From the NCBI RefSeq assembly GCF_000499845.2, contig NC_023753.2, forward strand, positions 12,367,181 to 12,431,180: a stretch of DNA of 64,000 bases, read 5' to 3'. Position 1 is the stretch's first letter, and each line of letters starts with the position of its first letter. The notes beneath the pieces were generated by a model. That model was not told where the DNA came from. It saw only the letters and a list, made by a program, of their open reading frames with translations, and searched no databases. Made by a program: the position numbers and the translations under genes. The stretch is from Phaseolus vulgaris (lineage: Eukaryota > Streptophyta > Magnoliopsida > Fabales > Fabaceae). Positions 32,637-45,120 of this stretch are shown piece by piece.

Positions 32637-33269
32637 TGTACCGGTACTGGGCGAGGCTAGGACCTGCCTGGCTGCCCGATGCCCAGTCGGTTTGCCCGAG
32701 AGACCGAATGGCCGAGAGATTTGAAGGCTTGGCCGAGAGACCGAGTGGCCGAGACCTTTGGAGACTTGGCCGAGAGACCGAGACCTTAGAAGACCTAACT
32801 GGGACGGTCGAAGTCTACATGGATTTGGCCGATGGCCGACCCTCACCATGAGAAGGTGGCCGATGGCCGAACCCCATCACAATTAATTCTCAAACCAAGA
32901 TTAGTGAAGCTAATCCATCATCAAGAATTAGGTAATGCAACCCTAAGCGATATCCACCTCGATAAACAGGCCCAACAAGGTAGGCCCATTAGAATAATAT
33001 AAATAGCACACATTCCAAGGAGTAAGGTACGTCATTTATTACTGTTCACCTACCTGAGAGCTGACCACCCGCTTTACTGACTTGAGCGTCGGAGTGCCTT
33101 CGCAGGTACCCCCACCATCCGGTGATTCGCCCGACAACCGAGCGCCGAGTACCGAAGGTTAAGGAAGGAGACGAGAAGAATCACAGTTCATCACCCAATC
33201 ACCTGCCCGACCGAAGGAAGGAGAAGAAGACTTCAATAGTTCTCTAGGTCCATCTCCCTAGCAGGAACA
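32637..33269 (+). repeat. 3' LTR of element B
   Basis: 633 bp, TGTACCGG...CAGGAACA, with TATAAATAG at 32998-33006. Confidence 0.9.
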
Positions 33270-33274
33270 AATAT

Positions 33275-33964
33275 AAATTATATAATATTTACGTTAGTGG
33301 TAAGTTAATATAAAATATTTTAATATATTTGTTTATCATCTCAAAAGAAATGTGGTTGAAGATTTATTATAATAATTTTTTTTACTATTATAAGTACCTT
33401 ACTATAACTATTTAGAAGGTCAAAAATTTGAATTACGAAAGAAAATTAATTTTACATACAAATATATGAATAGAAAATATATTTAATTTGTTATTATTAT
33501 TAAAATCCTAAATATGTTGACAAAAGTTCTTCATAGTATAACTATTAAAAATAATAAAAGAAATAAATTTTTATTAAAACATAGACTGATAGAGAAATTT
33601 TTAAAGATTATGAATTGATACATATGTGTATCCCATTTTTTTTATCATTAACATTTTGAAAGTTATAATATTATTACTATAGTCCTTCAAAATTTAGAAT
33701 TGGTAATTACTTTTTAAAAAATGATAGAATATTAGTTTAAAAAAAATCCAATAAATTATAGAAATAATTAATTATTTATTAAATAATTAAAAAAATAATA
33801 AAATATTTAAAATAAAACAATAAAATAAAAAAATAAATATTAATATAAGAATAAAATTGATAGAAAAAAACAGTTAAAGAGAAAAATTCCTTTATATAAG
33901 GATACATTATTGTTTTACTTTTGACAACTACATCTTTAAAAACAGTTTACAAGATACTTATTAC

Positions 33965-34001
<37 letters not shown>

Positions 34002-34494
34002 TTGAAAAAGTTTAATTGGAAAGAATTTGGAATATGATATGGTTTTGCGTAGCCGACGGAGGAGGAAAATTCAAACTTCATTGGATCCTGACTTTGGCCG
34101 GTGGCTAACTTCTATGCATTAATGGTGGAGAAAATATGCTCAAATTTCTCTTCACCTTTTAACTTCAAACTAAATAAGAATGAAATAAATTTATTTTTTT
34201 ATATTCTAGAACATTATACTGTTTAAAATTATTTTTAATTATCAAGTAAATGTTGCATAGAACTAATTATATAATATTTATTTTTAGATATTTATGAAAA
34301 TAATAGGGCACGCATCTCACATATATATTCTTGTCCGTTTCTATATCATGACCTTGTAAGCGTTGACATATATAACACATGAAAAATGAGATTATTACAC
34401 TCTCAATTATTTTTTATATGAGATATAATAATTCACTGTTATTAATTTCTCTACATTAAATATTTTAAATTTAGACTTACTCAATAAAATTTCG

Positions 34495-34495
<1 letters not shown>
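33275..34495. other. A/T-rich intergenic DNA
   Basis: No gene. It includes an (ATT)n microsatellite at 33965-34001. Confidence 0.5.

Positions 34496-34549
<54 letters not shown>
34496..34549. repeat. (AT)n microsatellite
   Basis: About 27 uninterrupted AT dinucleotides, immediately left of duplication copy 1. Confidence 0.9.
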
Positions 34550-34551
<2 letters not shown>

Positions 34552-35225
34552 TGCAGTCTCAAATTTCACTTTTCAAAACCTTATTTTAACGACCAAGATA
34601 TTCTGGATGAATGTGAGTTTCTAAATTCTAAATCTAAATCTAAAATAAAATATATCCAATTACAAATAAAGTTAATTAAATTAACCTAATTTAAAAATAT
34701 TTTGTATCTGAATATTCAAAATAAAAAATAAAGACGATATTTTTATTTTTAGATATACGAATATATTATATATATACTCTTTAATTTCTCTAAAAGGCCA
34801 ATGATAGTATTATATATACTCTTTAATATACCATTACTAGAATTTTCTAAATGTGAAATTTTATAAATTTTTTTACGTTTTTAATGCGACTCTTCTTAAA
34901 CTATTAAAAATTTAATTAATATGTGACATTTAATTACATCATTACCATATGTACCTTTTTGTTTAAAAAAAAAGACATTTTAGAAATAAAATTTATAAAG
35001 TTTAATACAATTAACTAATTTCTTTAATATACGTGGAATTGATTTTTATTGCAAATGTAAAAGAATATAATATCTATTAGTACTGTTATCGTAGTATTAA
35101 TAATAATAATAATACACTATAGTTACTCAACGTTTAGAGTAAGAGTAAAGAGAGAATAAATGTAAAAAAAAGGCACATATTAAATTAAATAATATAATAT
35201 ATACATATATAATATTTTTATAATT
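34550..35225 (+). repeat. Direct duplication, copy 1 (empty-site copy)
   Basis: The sequence starting CAGTCTCAAATTTCACTTTT is repeated, diverged but collinear, at 36836-38440. The shared block includes GACCAAGATATTC, the TTAATTAATATG run and the ATACATATATAATATTTTTATAA tail in this copy at 35200-35222. There is no coding content. Relic C begins at its right end. Confidence 0.75.
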
Positions 35226-36545
35226 TGTACTTGGGACCAGACCATCCTATAATTCCTAGTATCGGATGTCAATCGACTAATGTGAATACATCAAGGTAAA
35301 AAGGGAATACGCTATAAATCAAGTAATACCATTTTTATAATTGTACACAATAATTACGACTCATCAATGATGGAGTCCATTACAACAGTATAAATAAGCA
35401 CGTCACACAAAATAAATGTACGTTATTATTACAACATTAACAAAACTCAAATATTGAATACTCATTTGAGCGTCAGAGAACCTTTTACAGTTGCACTCCT
35501 AAGCAAGAGTCGAAGCACAAACACGAGAAGAAGGAGAGGAAGGAAAGCACGACCAAAGGAGAGGAATCAATTGTCCAGTCGATAGCAAGTGTTGTTTTAG
35601 CCCCTTACAAGTACAATTAGCAGTCACCCGTGGGGTTGAGAGAGTAGCATAAGTCACAAAATACAATAACATCAACAAGAAACATGACTAACAAGCGGAT
35701 GATTGGAGCCGAGCAAATGCCCTTGCTCCTTTCCTTACAAAGGGAGATAGGTGAGATAAGGCAAAAGAATGAGGATAAGATATGCGTCCTCTGGAGGGAG
35801 AACAAAAAGATGAAGCAACAGTTGACTGCATATAGCTTAATTGGGATGCAATCGAGTGAGACTGAAGGTACCCAACAAAAGGAGAACCTAGAGGACCCGT
35901 CAACCATGACTAGCCCTGGGAACAAAAGTCAGAACAGTGAGTCGCAGCTCAATCAATTTGTCCACACATTTGACATTACGGGTGGACCCAAAAGACACCA
36001 TTTTAATGATGAGATCAAGGGGGCACAACTACCCCTTGTCTGGGAGGGATTAAATGTGGATCGGTACGACGAAATCACAAATCTGGATGAACATATGGAC
36101 ATCTACACTACTCATATGAGCTTGTTTACATCTGACGATTCGATCTTATGTCGAGTGTTTCCTACATCACTGAAGGGAGAAACTCTTAGCTGATTCACAA
36201 GACTTTTTTCCATATTCCATTGATTGCTTTAAAACCTTAACGTCCAAGTTGGGGATGCAGTTTGCAACTAGTCGGATATATTACTTAACCTCCATCACAC
36301 TCGTGAATGTATGTCAAGAAAAAGGAGAACCGCTTAGGTGTTCATGACGAGGTTTAGCAAAATATCACTGAAAACCCGAAATTTGAGTCCAAATGTGACG
36401 ATGCACCATATGATAACGACACTATGACCAAGACCTTTCCCTAATAGTCTGTAAAAGAAGTTGGTGTCCGATATGGATGAATTGCGACGACAAACAACGA
36501 AGTTTATGCAACTTGAAGAACTTTGGAACTATTGGAATCAAGTAT
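35226..36545 (+). mobile_element. Relic C: Tat-type element, 5' part only
   Basis: A 390-bp LTR (35226-35615, TGTACTTGG...GTACA), a degenerate primer site (AGCAGTCACCCGTGGGG, 35619-35635) and an N-terminal gag half. It belongs to the family of element B. The 3' part is absent and the sequence becomes plain A/T-rich DNA after 36545. Confidence 0.65.
35684..36545 (+). pseudogene. gag fragment of relic C
   Basis: The frame from 35684 has MTNKRMIGAEQMPLLLSLQR (compare MVSTRSMERMTEADQTML in element B), a coiled-coil-like stretch, then GLNVDRYDEITNLDEHMDIY and THMSLFTSDDSILCRVFPTS, stopping at 36193. Broken frames continue the capsid core to about 36545 (for example SSVDELRR-like and QLEELWNYWNQ-like residues). 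It is clearly inactive. Confidence 0.7.
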
Positions 36546-36997
36546 GAATCGAGTGATTAACATAATTTTATTCATATTTAATAACTTTAATCATAAATCA
36601 TTGAAATGTAATTTATTATTTTAATTAATATTATTTTAATTGAGTTTAATTTGACCTTAATTATTATTTATGTTTAATTATCTATTTTTAACCTAATTTA
36701 CTTCTTTTAAATAAAAAAATAAAAAATTAAATAATTAAATATACAAATATACAAATATCTTATAAAAATATAAATTGAAAGCAAATGTACTATACCGTAT
36801 TATCTCAAAATCCTGCAATTAAAATACTATACAGATGTAGATATGCTGTCTCAAATTTCACTTTTCAAAATCTTATTTTTCCGACCAAGATATTCGGGAT
36901 AAATGTGAGTTTCTAAATTCTAAATATAAATTTAAAATAAAATAATCCAATTATAAATAAAGTAAATTAAGTTTAACTTTATTTCAAAAGTATTTTG

Positions 36998-37508
36998 TGT
37001 ACTGTCTAGGCCGAAAGGTCAATCGAAAGGTTGTACCGAAAGTCTCGACCAAAAGGTTAAATATAAAAAATAAATAAGTAAAATTAAATTAGTTATTGTA
37101 ACGAAGTCCATAAGATGGATCCAAATATACATGTTGTGTTTTCAAAATTTTAGGTGCAAAAAGAAAGGATCCAGGTAACTTTTAAGCTCAATAAGAGAGC
37201 CTTATAAATAGAGGTTCAACCCAAGAGGTAAGGAAGATTGAATTTATCTTATAAACATAAAACTATATCTGACTTTGGCATCGCGCCTTGCAGGTACACA
37301 CACTCACCCGTGAGGAGAAGAAGCCGAGAGCCCAACCCGAGGAGAAGCCGAGAGAGTTCAGCCTGAGGAGAAGCCAAGAGAGTCCAGCAAGAGGAGCATC
37401 CCAAAATCCGAACCTGGAGAGGAGTCGAAAGCTCAAAACCGGAAGATCAGTGGAAGAAGTTAATCTTGTCAACTTATTTGAGTGTTCTCTGTCCTTGTTA
37501 TAAGAAGA
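36998..37508 (+). repeat. Solo LTR within duplication copy 2
   Basis: 511 bp, TGTACTGTC...AAGAAGA, flanked by TTTTG on both sides (36993-36997, 37509-37513). Copy 1 of the duplication shows the uninterrupted target TATTTTGTAT. Its TATA box is CTTATAAATAGAGG at about 37200-37213. The end is AGA rather than CA, so the terminus may have mutated. It looks like another Tat-type LTR, left by LTR-LTR recombination. Confidence 0.65.
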
Positions 37509-37898
37509 TTTTGTATTTGAATATTCAAAATAAAAAATACAGAGGATATTTTTATTTTTAGATATACAAATATATTATTATACTCTTTAATTTCTCAAAA
37601 AGGCCAACAATGGTTATTAATATCTATATCAATGTCATTACTATATTTTCTAAATATAACGAAATTTTAATTACTTTTATGTTTTTAATGCTACTCTTCT
37701 CTTAAACTATTAAAAATTTAATTAATATATGCATTTAATTACATAATTTCCATATGTACCTTTTTTTTAACCAAAAAAGACATTTTAGAAATAAGATTAA
37801 AAAAGTTTAATACAGTTAACTAATTTATTTAATATACGTGGAATTGAATTTTAGTTACTTGTAAATGTAAAAAAGAAGAAGTATTTACTAGTATTCTT

Positions 37899-37944
37899 AT
37901 AATAATAATAATAATAATAATAATTATTATTATTATTATTATTA
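37899..37944. repeat. Inverted microsatellite (TAA)n-(TTA)n
   Basis: About eight TAA units run straight into about seven TTA units, making a perfect A/T hairpin. Another (ATT)n lies at about 38297-38331. Confidence 0.8.
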
Positions 37945-38297
37945 GCGGGAACACATGTGCTCCTGCATTTTATAATTTTTATTTTTACTATTATTAAGAT
38001 ATGTTATTGGACTTGAAGAAATTTGAGGAAGGAGAGATAAAATAAAAGAGAAAAAATTATAAAACTGCTCTACATTAAAAATTGTTTTAAATAGTAGAAT
38101 CAATCTCTCCACCCTCCTGTCACTTAAGTGAGAACAAATAAAATAAAATTTTAAAATTAAAAAACTGCTTTATTAATTTCTAAAATTATAAAATGTCCAA
38201 ATAACCAAAATAAATTAATAAAACAAAATATTAAGTAAGGATAAAATAGGAAAACAATTTAGAGTGTAGGGAATCCTTTTTATATATATAAGTATAA

Positions 38298-38332
<35 letters not shown>

Positions 38333-38440
38333 CATAGTTAATAAACGTTTAGAATAAGAGTAAGAGAAAATAAATAGTAAAAAAATTAAAATAAATAATA
38401 TCATATATACATATATAATATTTTTATAATGAGAAAATAT

Positions 38441-39787
38441 TTTATATTAAGTAATTATATACAAAAAAAAAATTAGATAAAAAAATAATTTTAAATAACT
38501 ATTTATTATTTTAAGAAAATAAGATTTTTTAGATGCTTAACTAGAGAAAAATATTATAAACATTTTCTAGTCATAGTGTTACTAGAGAAGAACGTAATTA
38601 GAACTAATGAAAGAATGATGAATAGAGATCAACTTCGAATAATTTACCATCTATCAAGGATAAACTTAAATGCACAAATTTTATCACCTAATCTTAGTTA
38701 TCAAAATCAAGCCTACCTTTAAAGTTTATCCTTTTTCTAGAAAGATAAAGTTTGAATCAAGATCAAAAGGGACATTTGTATTTATTTATTGCCAAATTCA
38801 AGTCAAATTCAAATAATGCTATAAACTATTTGTTAAAAGTCAAAAATAAATAAATAAAATATTTAAATTTATTAATTAGTTTATTAAGTAGTCATAAATT
38901 ATCAACTCTTTTTTTGCTGAATATAAAAAGACCTTTTTATTTTTATTCATTACAAAAAGAAATTTGTTTTCAAACTATTTTTTTTAATTTGTACCTAGAT
39001 AAAATGTAACACATACGAAAAAAATAAAGGGAAAATTAATGTTACATTAATGTCATCCTGAGATAATGAATAAGACTCTAACCACTAACTAAGAAAATGT
39101 TATTCTATCCACACATTTTTGTTCAACTCTACATAATATCTTCTTTCTCTTTTTTTACAATTCTACATAATATCTTCTTTCTCCTTTTTTACAATTCTAC
39201 ATAATATCTTCTCTTTTTTTATAATTCTTCGTAATACCTTATCTTTTATTAGAATTCAACAAAATATCTAACTCAATTAGTCTCTGTTATTGGTTTCAAA
39301 ATCTTACAAGTGAATACATGACGCGTTTTTTTCTTTTCCAAAATCCAATCCAAATTTCATTAAAATAGATTAGATTTTAATAAATTAATGATTTTTTATG
39401 TGATCCATTATAATTTGAAATAAAATTTATAGATGCTCTAGTCTATTCAGGTTTGTTTTGATGACTAGATGCAGCCTGTGCATAAAATATTATAATACCA
39501 TTAAGTTTTTCTTTTGTAGTGATAACTGTATTTTAACCCGCACGAGATTTATTTTAAAATATAATATATTTATTATATAAATTTAGTTGAATAAAAATAA
39601 AAAAAATTAATATTATACGTAATTTTTTAAATTTTTAATAAAATTAAGTACACAATTCGGACGTGACCATAATAATTAAAACACACTATAAAAAATAATT
39701 GATATAAAAATATTTTAAAATAAATTTATTATTTTTCAATTCAAATATTGGAACATACATCAAGATAGTGAATATATATGAAATTTT
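38441..39787. other. A/T-rich intergenic DNA
   Basis: No gene. At 39122-39250 a ~34-bp unit (CTACATAATATCTTCTTT...) repeats about four times. The segment 39630-39780 is related to 58285-58435 and 58475-58730 on the other side of the split solo LTR. Confidence 0.5.
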
Positions 39788-39818
39788 GGTAATGTAACAT
39801 CCTTATTTTATTATATCT

Positions 39819-40749
39819 TGATCCTGCCTATTGACCAAAACGCAAGAGCCTTGCCTCGTCAAATCTGGATCGACTTCGCACCGTGCTAGCTTCCGTCCTT
39901 CACCTTGATTCACCTCAAGAACCTGCAAAAGACAGAACGGCGCCGCTGCGGCCGATCGCGCTCTGACGTCCAAGTCAGCGACTGAACCACCAAAATACTA
40001 AGAGAAAACTAAGAACTTCAGGAACCGTGCAATGTTCTCTCTCAGCGTACTCAAGTTCTCGCAAGCGTAAAAGAAGTATTCTAAAACGCGCGTACCTCAG
40101 AAGTTCGTTAGGATTCCTTATATACCTGTGCATTTTCTCTCTCCTGACAGTTACACATCTGGACACGTGGCTCGCATCCAGCTGTACACGTGTCACCATC
40201 TGGAGCATCCTTGACTTGAGCGTCACCTCTTACTCTTCAGGCTTTTCGACTAAGTTACTTATGCAGGAAGCAACTCAGCGCATAACTGCCTTGGAGCGCG
40301 ATCCCTTCTGCGTGGCGAGTACAGGTGTCTTCATACACACCTACCCTGTGGTCTCGCCGGCCGCCATTATATTCTACTTTACTTACTTCACTGTGCATGC
40401 TCGGGTAAGCTGTTCCCCGACCTCAACCTCTGGCCAGCTAGGGAATGACCATCTGACGACTTCATCCTTTGCTTCGAAAGCCTAGAACAAGCTTTCCTGA
40501 TCCTTCGGCGATGTCATCCTCTCGGCAATCTCCGATCGCCTTGTCGCCTGGGTTCGCACCCGGCGACTACAACACAAACTTGGTGACCGCCGGTTTAGGT
40601 ATGCCAGAGATCGGGGCACGCCAACTTAATGACTGGCGATCACACGAACCTCCCGACGTCCTTCCCTTCTAGCAGCCAGGTGTCCCGTTCAACACGCCTA
40701 TACTATTGCTTGCGGCCACGTCATCAATTCCGACTACCTGGGCGGTACA
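39819..40749 (-). repeat. 3' LTR of element D
   Basis: 931 bp, the window's left copy, TGATCCTGCC...GGGCGGTACA on the plus strand. The minus-strand TATA box is TATATAAGG (40117-40125). Confidence 0.95.
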
Positions 40750-40764
40750 CAAGCCCCCCAGTCT
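40750..40764 (-). promoter_or_regulatory. Polypurine tract of element D
   Basis: On the minus strand ACTGGGGGGCTTG runs up to the 3' LTR. Confidence 0.75.
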
Positions 40765-41348
40765 TAAGCGAAGACTTGTCCAGCGAAAAGACTAAGAGGT
40801 CACGTCACTGCCGATCTACGTGGCGCTGGCACGGAATTCCAAACGTTCGTACCCTCTGCTTTTCTGACGCTCCACCAAACCCCTTTTTCCAATCGCTCGA
40901 CACGTGGCTTCATCAACGGTCATCTTCAGCTGTCGTTTGCGCTTCCAGAAACGTTTGAAAAACCCTTAAACCCCTTCATTTCTACTGTTTCATCATCTCT
41001 CTGCATTCTCAAAACGCTTTGAGTTTTCTCTGCAAACCCACAAAGCTTCTCAGCTCCCTCAATCTCCAACTCCCTTCAACGCTCATCTGATCATCGAATG
41101 GTACCTCTTTTACTTATTCTGTTGATACTTGCTGCATTTTAACCGATTCGCATCATCCATTATCTGTCTGGTGCATACGCTGTGGGTTGTTTCCTCTTCT
41201 TCTTCCTTCTCGTAACTTAGGGCTTCGTCTTCCATTACATTCATCACAACGAACTCCCGTTCGTTCGTTCTCCATTCTTCGTCCACAATCGAGTCGATCT
41301 CTGTAACCTTTGTTCATCTTTTTTCCTTTTTCCTTTGCAGTTCCCGCG
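40765..41348 (+). promoter_or_regulatory. aORF upstream region with a leader intron, element D
   Basis: Plus-strand DNA before the aORF has a G-box-like CACGTGGC (40901-40908), a pyrimidine-rich start-site-like zone (40960-41090), then ATCGAATG followed by GTACCT (donor, 41101). A long pyrimidine tract ends in TTTCCTTTGCAG (41340), eight bases before the aORF ATG. This looks like a 5' untranslated exon plus a 240-nt intron. I see no clear TATA box. Confidence 0.5.
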
Positions 41349-43944
41349 ATGGCTCGTACGAAAACCACCGCGAATCCTCCTCTTCATCACGAAACCCTCC
41401 ACCCCAAGCGCATAACTTACCACGAGCATTTGCTGCTCCTTCTTCCCAGGCTGAGAGGCCTGCAACCTCTCACCCCAATCTCGCTCAGGCAACTCCACCA
41501 GTCGTCGGAGGAGCCTCCGTTGCCACACAAGACTACAAGAAACTTTATCCGTGGGCCACCTCAGCTCTGTTGAAAGAAACCTCTTCCATAAACACAACGT
41601 TGGGCGTGCACCGACTAAGGAAAGGGGACCAATCTGATCTTTCATTCCATAAGGAGCATGACAGCAAAATGGCCGTGCTGCCCTGCCACCCGGATGAACC
41701 AATCTGTGCTGACGATAAAGCGAGCAACGGCGAGTTGTTCTGCTTTCTCTACACGACGTTCTTCAAGAAGGTGAAGCTCCGACTTCCCTTCACTCGCTTC
41801 GAGAGGGAATTACTAACTGAGCTCGACATCGCCCCTGCCCAGCTTCACCCCAACAGCTGGGCGTTCGTAAGGGCGTTCCAGATCATGTGCGCACACCTGG
41901 GACTGCCAGCTTCGGTTGACGTTTTCCTCTGCCTCTTTGAAGCTAAGAATCCAGGAGACCGCCTCTGGATCAGCCTGAACGGGATCGCTGGGAGGTCAAT
42001 CCTCTCCATCTTCCAGCAATCTTACAAAGATTGGAAAGGAAAATTTGTGAAGGTGTGCGCCAACGACCAAGATCCTTCCCTGCTCGACGGCTTCCCCTTG
42101 TACTGGGTACACAAGGGGAACAAAGACGCCAAAGAGAGCTTTAGGAGGCCCAGAAGTCCCGACAACATGGGCGAGCTAGACAAAGATCTATGCCTTTTCT
42201 GGAAGAGAGTAGCAGCCGCCAACATCACCTTTCCCACCTCCGCCATAATCTCCTTCGAGTTCCTCGAGGACCAACTCGAAGCTCACATAGGTTAGCACTT
42301 ACCTCGACATTTAGGTTTTCGTTTTGTGTTGGAACTGATTGCGCATCTCTGTTATCTATCATCGGGCGTCCTGCTTGTTGCGCACTGGACTTGGTTTTTA
42401 ATTCATGCGCCATTTGTTTGTATTATTCGCACACATACTCGTATATTTTGCTTTTGCTTTTGTGCTTACTTGTATATTTTTACCCTGTGCAGACCTCATG
42501 TTGGGCAAAGGCAAATTAGCTGAACTGAGGGCGCTCGCCCGAACTCATAAGTTGGCGACGGGTTCCCAAACCGTGCCCAACTCGGTGGTGGAGATTGTCG
42601 CTGCCCAGGGCAGATCGCCTCCTCAAGGCCCAGCCCCTCCAGAGACACTGCCTGCCCCTCAACGAAAAAAGCTCATCTTAAGGAAACCAAAGAGGAAAAC
42701 TCCTCAAGTGGTTCAAGAAGATGAGGATGAGGATGATGAGGCGACTGAGGACGGCCTTGTCACCAAAAGGAAAAGGGTAGCACCTTCTTCACCACCAGGT
42801 CTCCCAACACCAACACCGCCCTCTCCCCCAGCCCCAACACCGCCGGTCCAAGCAACACCTTTGGCAGTCGCGCTTCCTGCGGTTGAAGGCAACGAGCCCA
42901 ACTTCATGGAGAACCCTCCTAGTGCCTCCACGCCGTTCGTATCTGCTGGAGAGGGTCCTCCTTCGACCGCCTCAATTGCTGAAGCCGCACCAGGTGGGGA
43001 TGAAGGCGCTCACAACTCACCGATACTCATAACCGAGTCCCCCACTTCACCACCACGCCAGGAAGCCCCCTTGCTCAAACAATTCAAGAGGGTGGTGGTG
43101 AGAGTCAGCACCAGACTCCTTCAGCACCTCCACCAACAGCAGCTGCAAGCCTTCCCCCTTGGTCAAAGAAGTCTGGGGGCCTTTCACAGCTAAGCTAAAG
43201 ATGATGGCAGAGGACCTTCCATCAATCATAACAAACGCTGTGAAGAGCTCCAACAAAAAGCTTCAGGACGAGATCTCCACACTCCAGGAGGAGAATCGCC
43301 CGATAAGGATCGAGGCGGAAAAGCTGTCTTGCAACCTGATGATGGTAGAGATCGATCACTCAAGGGTGGAGGACGCCATGAGTGCCGAGTTGAAGGTTGC
43401 GCGCAAGGAGGCCTCCGATTTGCGCCAGAAACTGCACCTCCTAGCTCAAGAGAAAATCGAGCTGGAGAGCAAGCTGGTTCCCTACAGGCTTAAGGTGGCC
43501 AACTTGGTGGCATCGATGAAAGCGGATGCAGCCAAGGTAGAGAACCTTGAAAAGAGGTCGGCTGATCGGGAGGTTCTCCTTGGAAAGGTCGAGAAGGAGA
43601 GGGACGACGCCGTGGACGAGCTCACCAAGGCTCGAGAGGAAAACGAGAAAATTGATGCAGAGCTGGCCCAGGCGCGGGACGAAGGCAAGAAGGTTGCTGA
43701 CGACCTTGCTCAAGCTCGTGGGGAAACTGAAGAACTGAAGAAACGAGCTGACGAGCTGAAGTAGCAAACCGAGGGGCTCAAACAACAAAACGAAGAGCTC
43801 GAACTAAGCTCTGCCCAAGTCCTTGCCGCCGGATTCGACGCCGCCCTGGAGTAAGTCGCCTGCCAGTACCCCGAGCTTGACCTCTCCATGGTGTCGATAT
43901 GTAATGAAGTGGTGGATGGGAAGATCGTGCCTTCTGAAGATTAG
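41349..43944 (+). pseudogene. aORF of element D: antisense, intron-containing extra gene
   Basis: It opens MARTKTTANP, then needs a 1-base shift at about 41386 to enter the long frame. That frame (41570-42290) has KEHDSKMAVLPCHPDEPICA, LPFTRFERELLTELDIAP and QLHPNSWAFVRAFQIMCAHL, resembling as I recall the 'putative gypsy-type transposon' domain (Pfam PF04195). A 202-nt intron (42291-42492, GTTAGC...TGTGCAG) joins LEAHI to DLMLGKGKLAEL. Exon 2 has a basic patch (KKLILRKPKRKT), an acidic run, a Pro-rich linker, a shift at about 43085, then a ~180-residue coiled coil (43200-43760), stops at about 43761 and 43852, and the family tail to 43944. Its role is unknown. Opposite transcription could make dsRNA with the genomic RNA. 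Confidence 0.7.
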
Positions 43945-45120
43945 TCGTCTCCCTCCATCACTTACTCCCTGAGAATTAATGCTTGTTCCTTTTTGCACAA
44001 ACTTTATCTGTAATAACTCTTCTTTCTTCTTATGCATTTGAACTGATACCACCTTTATTATAACTTCTCCCGCTTCTGCACATGGTCTCTCTATTTACTT
44101 TGCTTTTCCTTGTAGAAACCGCTTAAACAAATTAACTTAACGATTCTGCGGGCTCAATCGTTTACTTACTGCTTCAAACTCGAGCCAACTATCAACTCTT
44201 AAACGATGGCATTTTAATAACTTGTGAACTTAAGGCAACGAACTTCATCATGAAACTACTTACTAAACAACAAGTTTCAATCCAACTGATAGTTTAAGAT
44301 ATAGTTCACCTGATCTGCTCCATCGAAAAGGGGCCTTACTCTTGCCATCGCCTGGACTTCTTCTGATCGCCATAGGGTCCCGGCGATGTAAGCTTCCTTT
44401 TGCCTTCATAACTTGCTATTGTTCCCTCATCTGTGGGTAGAGGCGCCTTTCGGATCCTTCTCTACCTCCCTGAGTTTCAGAACAATAAGCCGGATAGCTA
44501 GGCGTTCTCTTTGAACCTACCTTAGCCATCCTTTAAACTTCTTCCACCCTCCACACCATACCTGAACTCGTTCGAGACGTGAAGGATTTTATCTTGCCTG
44601 AACTCGCTCGACGGCGAGAAGGTCTTTATTTGGTGCCTTTACTTTGCCCAGGGATTACATCTCCTCTTCCCTGGATGCACTGAGGACTTTTAACTTGTTC
44701 TCGCCTGCACTCGCACAAAGTCGAGGAGGACTTTAATCCCTTTCTCGCCTCAGGACGCGCGAGGGCGTTGAGGTCTTTTAAACATTGTTGGTGCCTCCGA
44801 TCGCCGAAAGACGATGAGGACTTTTAACTTTAACTGATGCTGATGCCGCCAATCGCCAAAAAGCGATGGGGACTTTAAAACTTTTATAAAGCATGCAGCA
44901 TAACTTCAAACTTGCCTTAAATCACATACGAGTGACAAGGTCTTTTTCTAAAACCTTCGAAACAACAATCATGCAATCTTAGAAACTTTAAACTTTGAAA
45001 ACTCTTCTTTATTGGGTGGCCTCATTAAAAACCCTCTATAGGGAAAAAAGAGTGCCCCCTTCAAACTGTTTTAACAGAAAACTTGCAAATCTCTTCGTGT
45101 TTGTTTTTACTTACAAAGCT
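43945..45120. repeat. Spacer of element D with degenerate repeats
   Basis: Non-coding sequence between aORF and integrase. At about 44560-44885 a ~60-70-bp unit with GAGGACTTTTAACTT and CGCCGAAAGACGATG-like parts recurs imperfectly about five times. The end (45003-45055) has TTTATTGGGTGGCCTCATTA, shared with relic A at about 3478. Confidence 0.55.

Larger units (their letters stand above)
29037..33269 (+). mobile_element. Element B: Tat-lineage retrotransposon with a large internal deletion
   Basis: 4233 bp with an exact AATAT target duplication (29032-29036, 33270-33274). Order: 5' LTR, primer site, gag, protease, first codons of reverse transcriptase, then an abrupt join near 32105 to the N-terminal end of an antisense aORF, the aORF promoter region, purine tract and 3' LTR. 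RT, both RNases H, integrase, spacer and most of the aORF are lost. The LTRs differ at about 12 substitutions plus a 16-bp indel. It would need proteins from another copy to move. Confidence 0.9.
36836..38440 (+). repeat. Direct duplication, copy 2 (interrupted)
   Basis: Collinear with 34550-35225 but split by a 511-bp solo LTR (36998-37508) and by a second, A/T-rich insertion or divergent block between about 37945 and 38325. Confidence 0.7.

Noticed and set aside
39814..39818. Possibility that element D and element E form one larger element
   Set aside because: Each has its own LTR pair, primer site and target duplication, and the DNA between them belongs to the host solo LTR.
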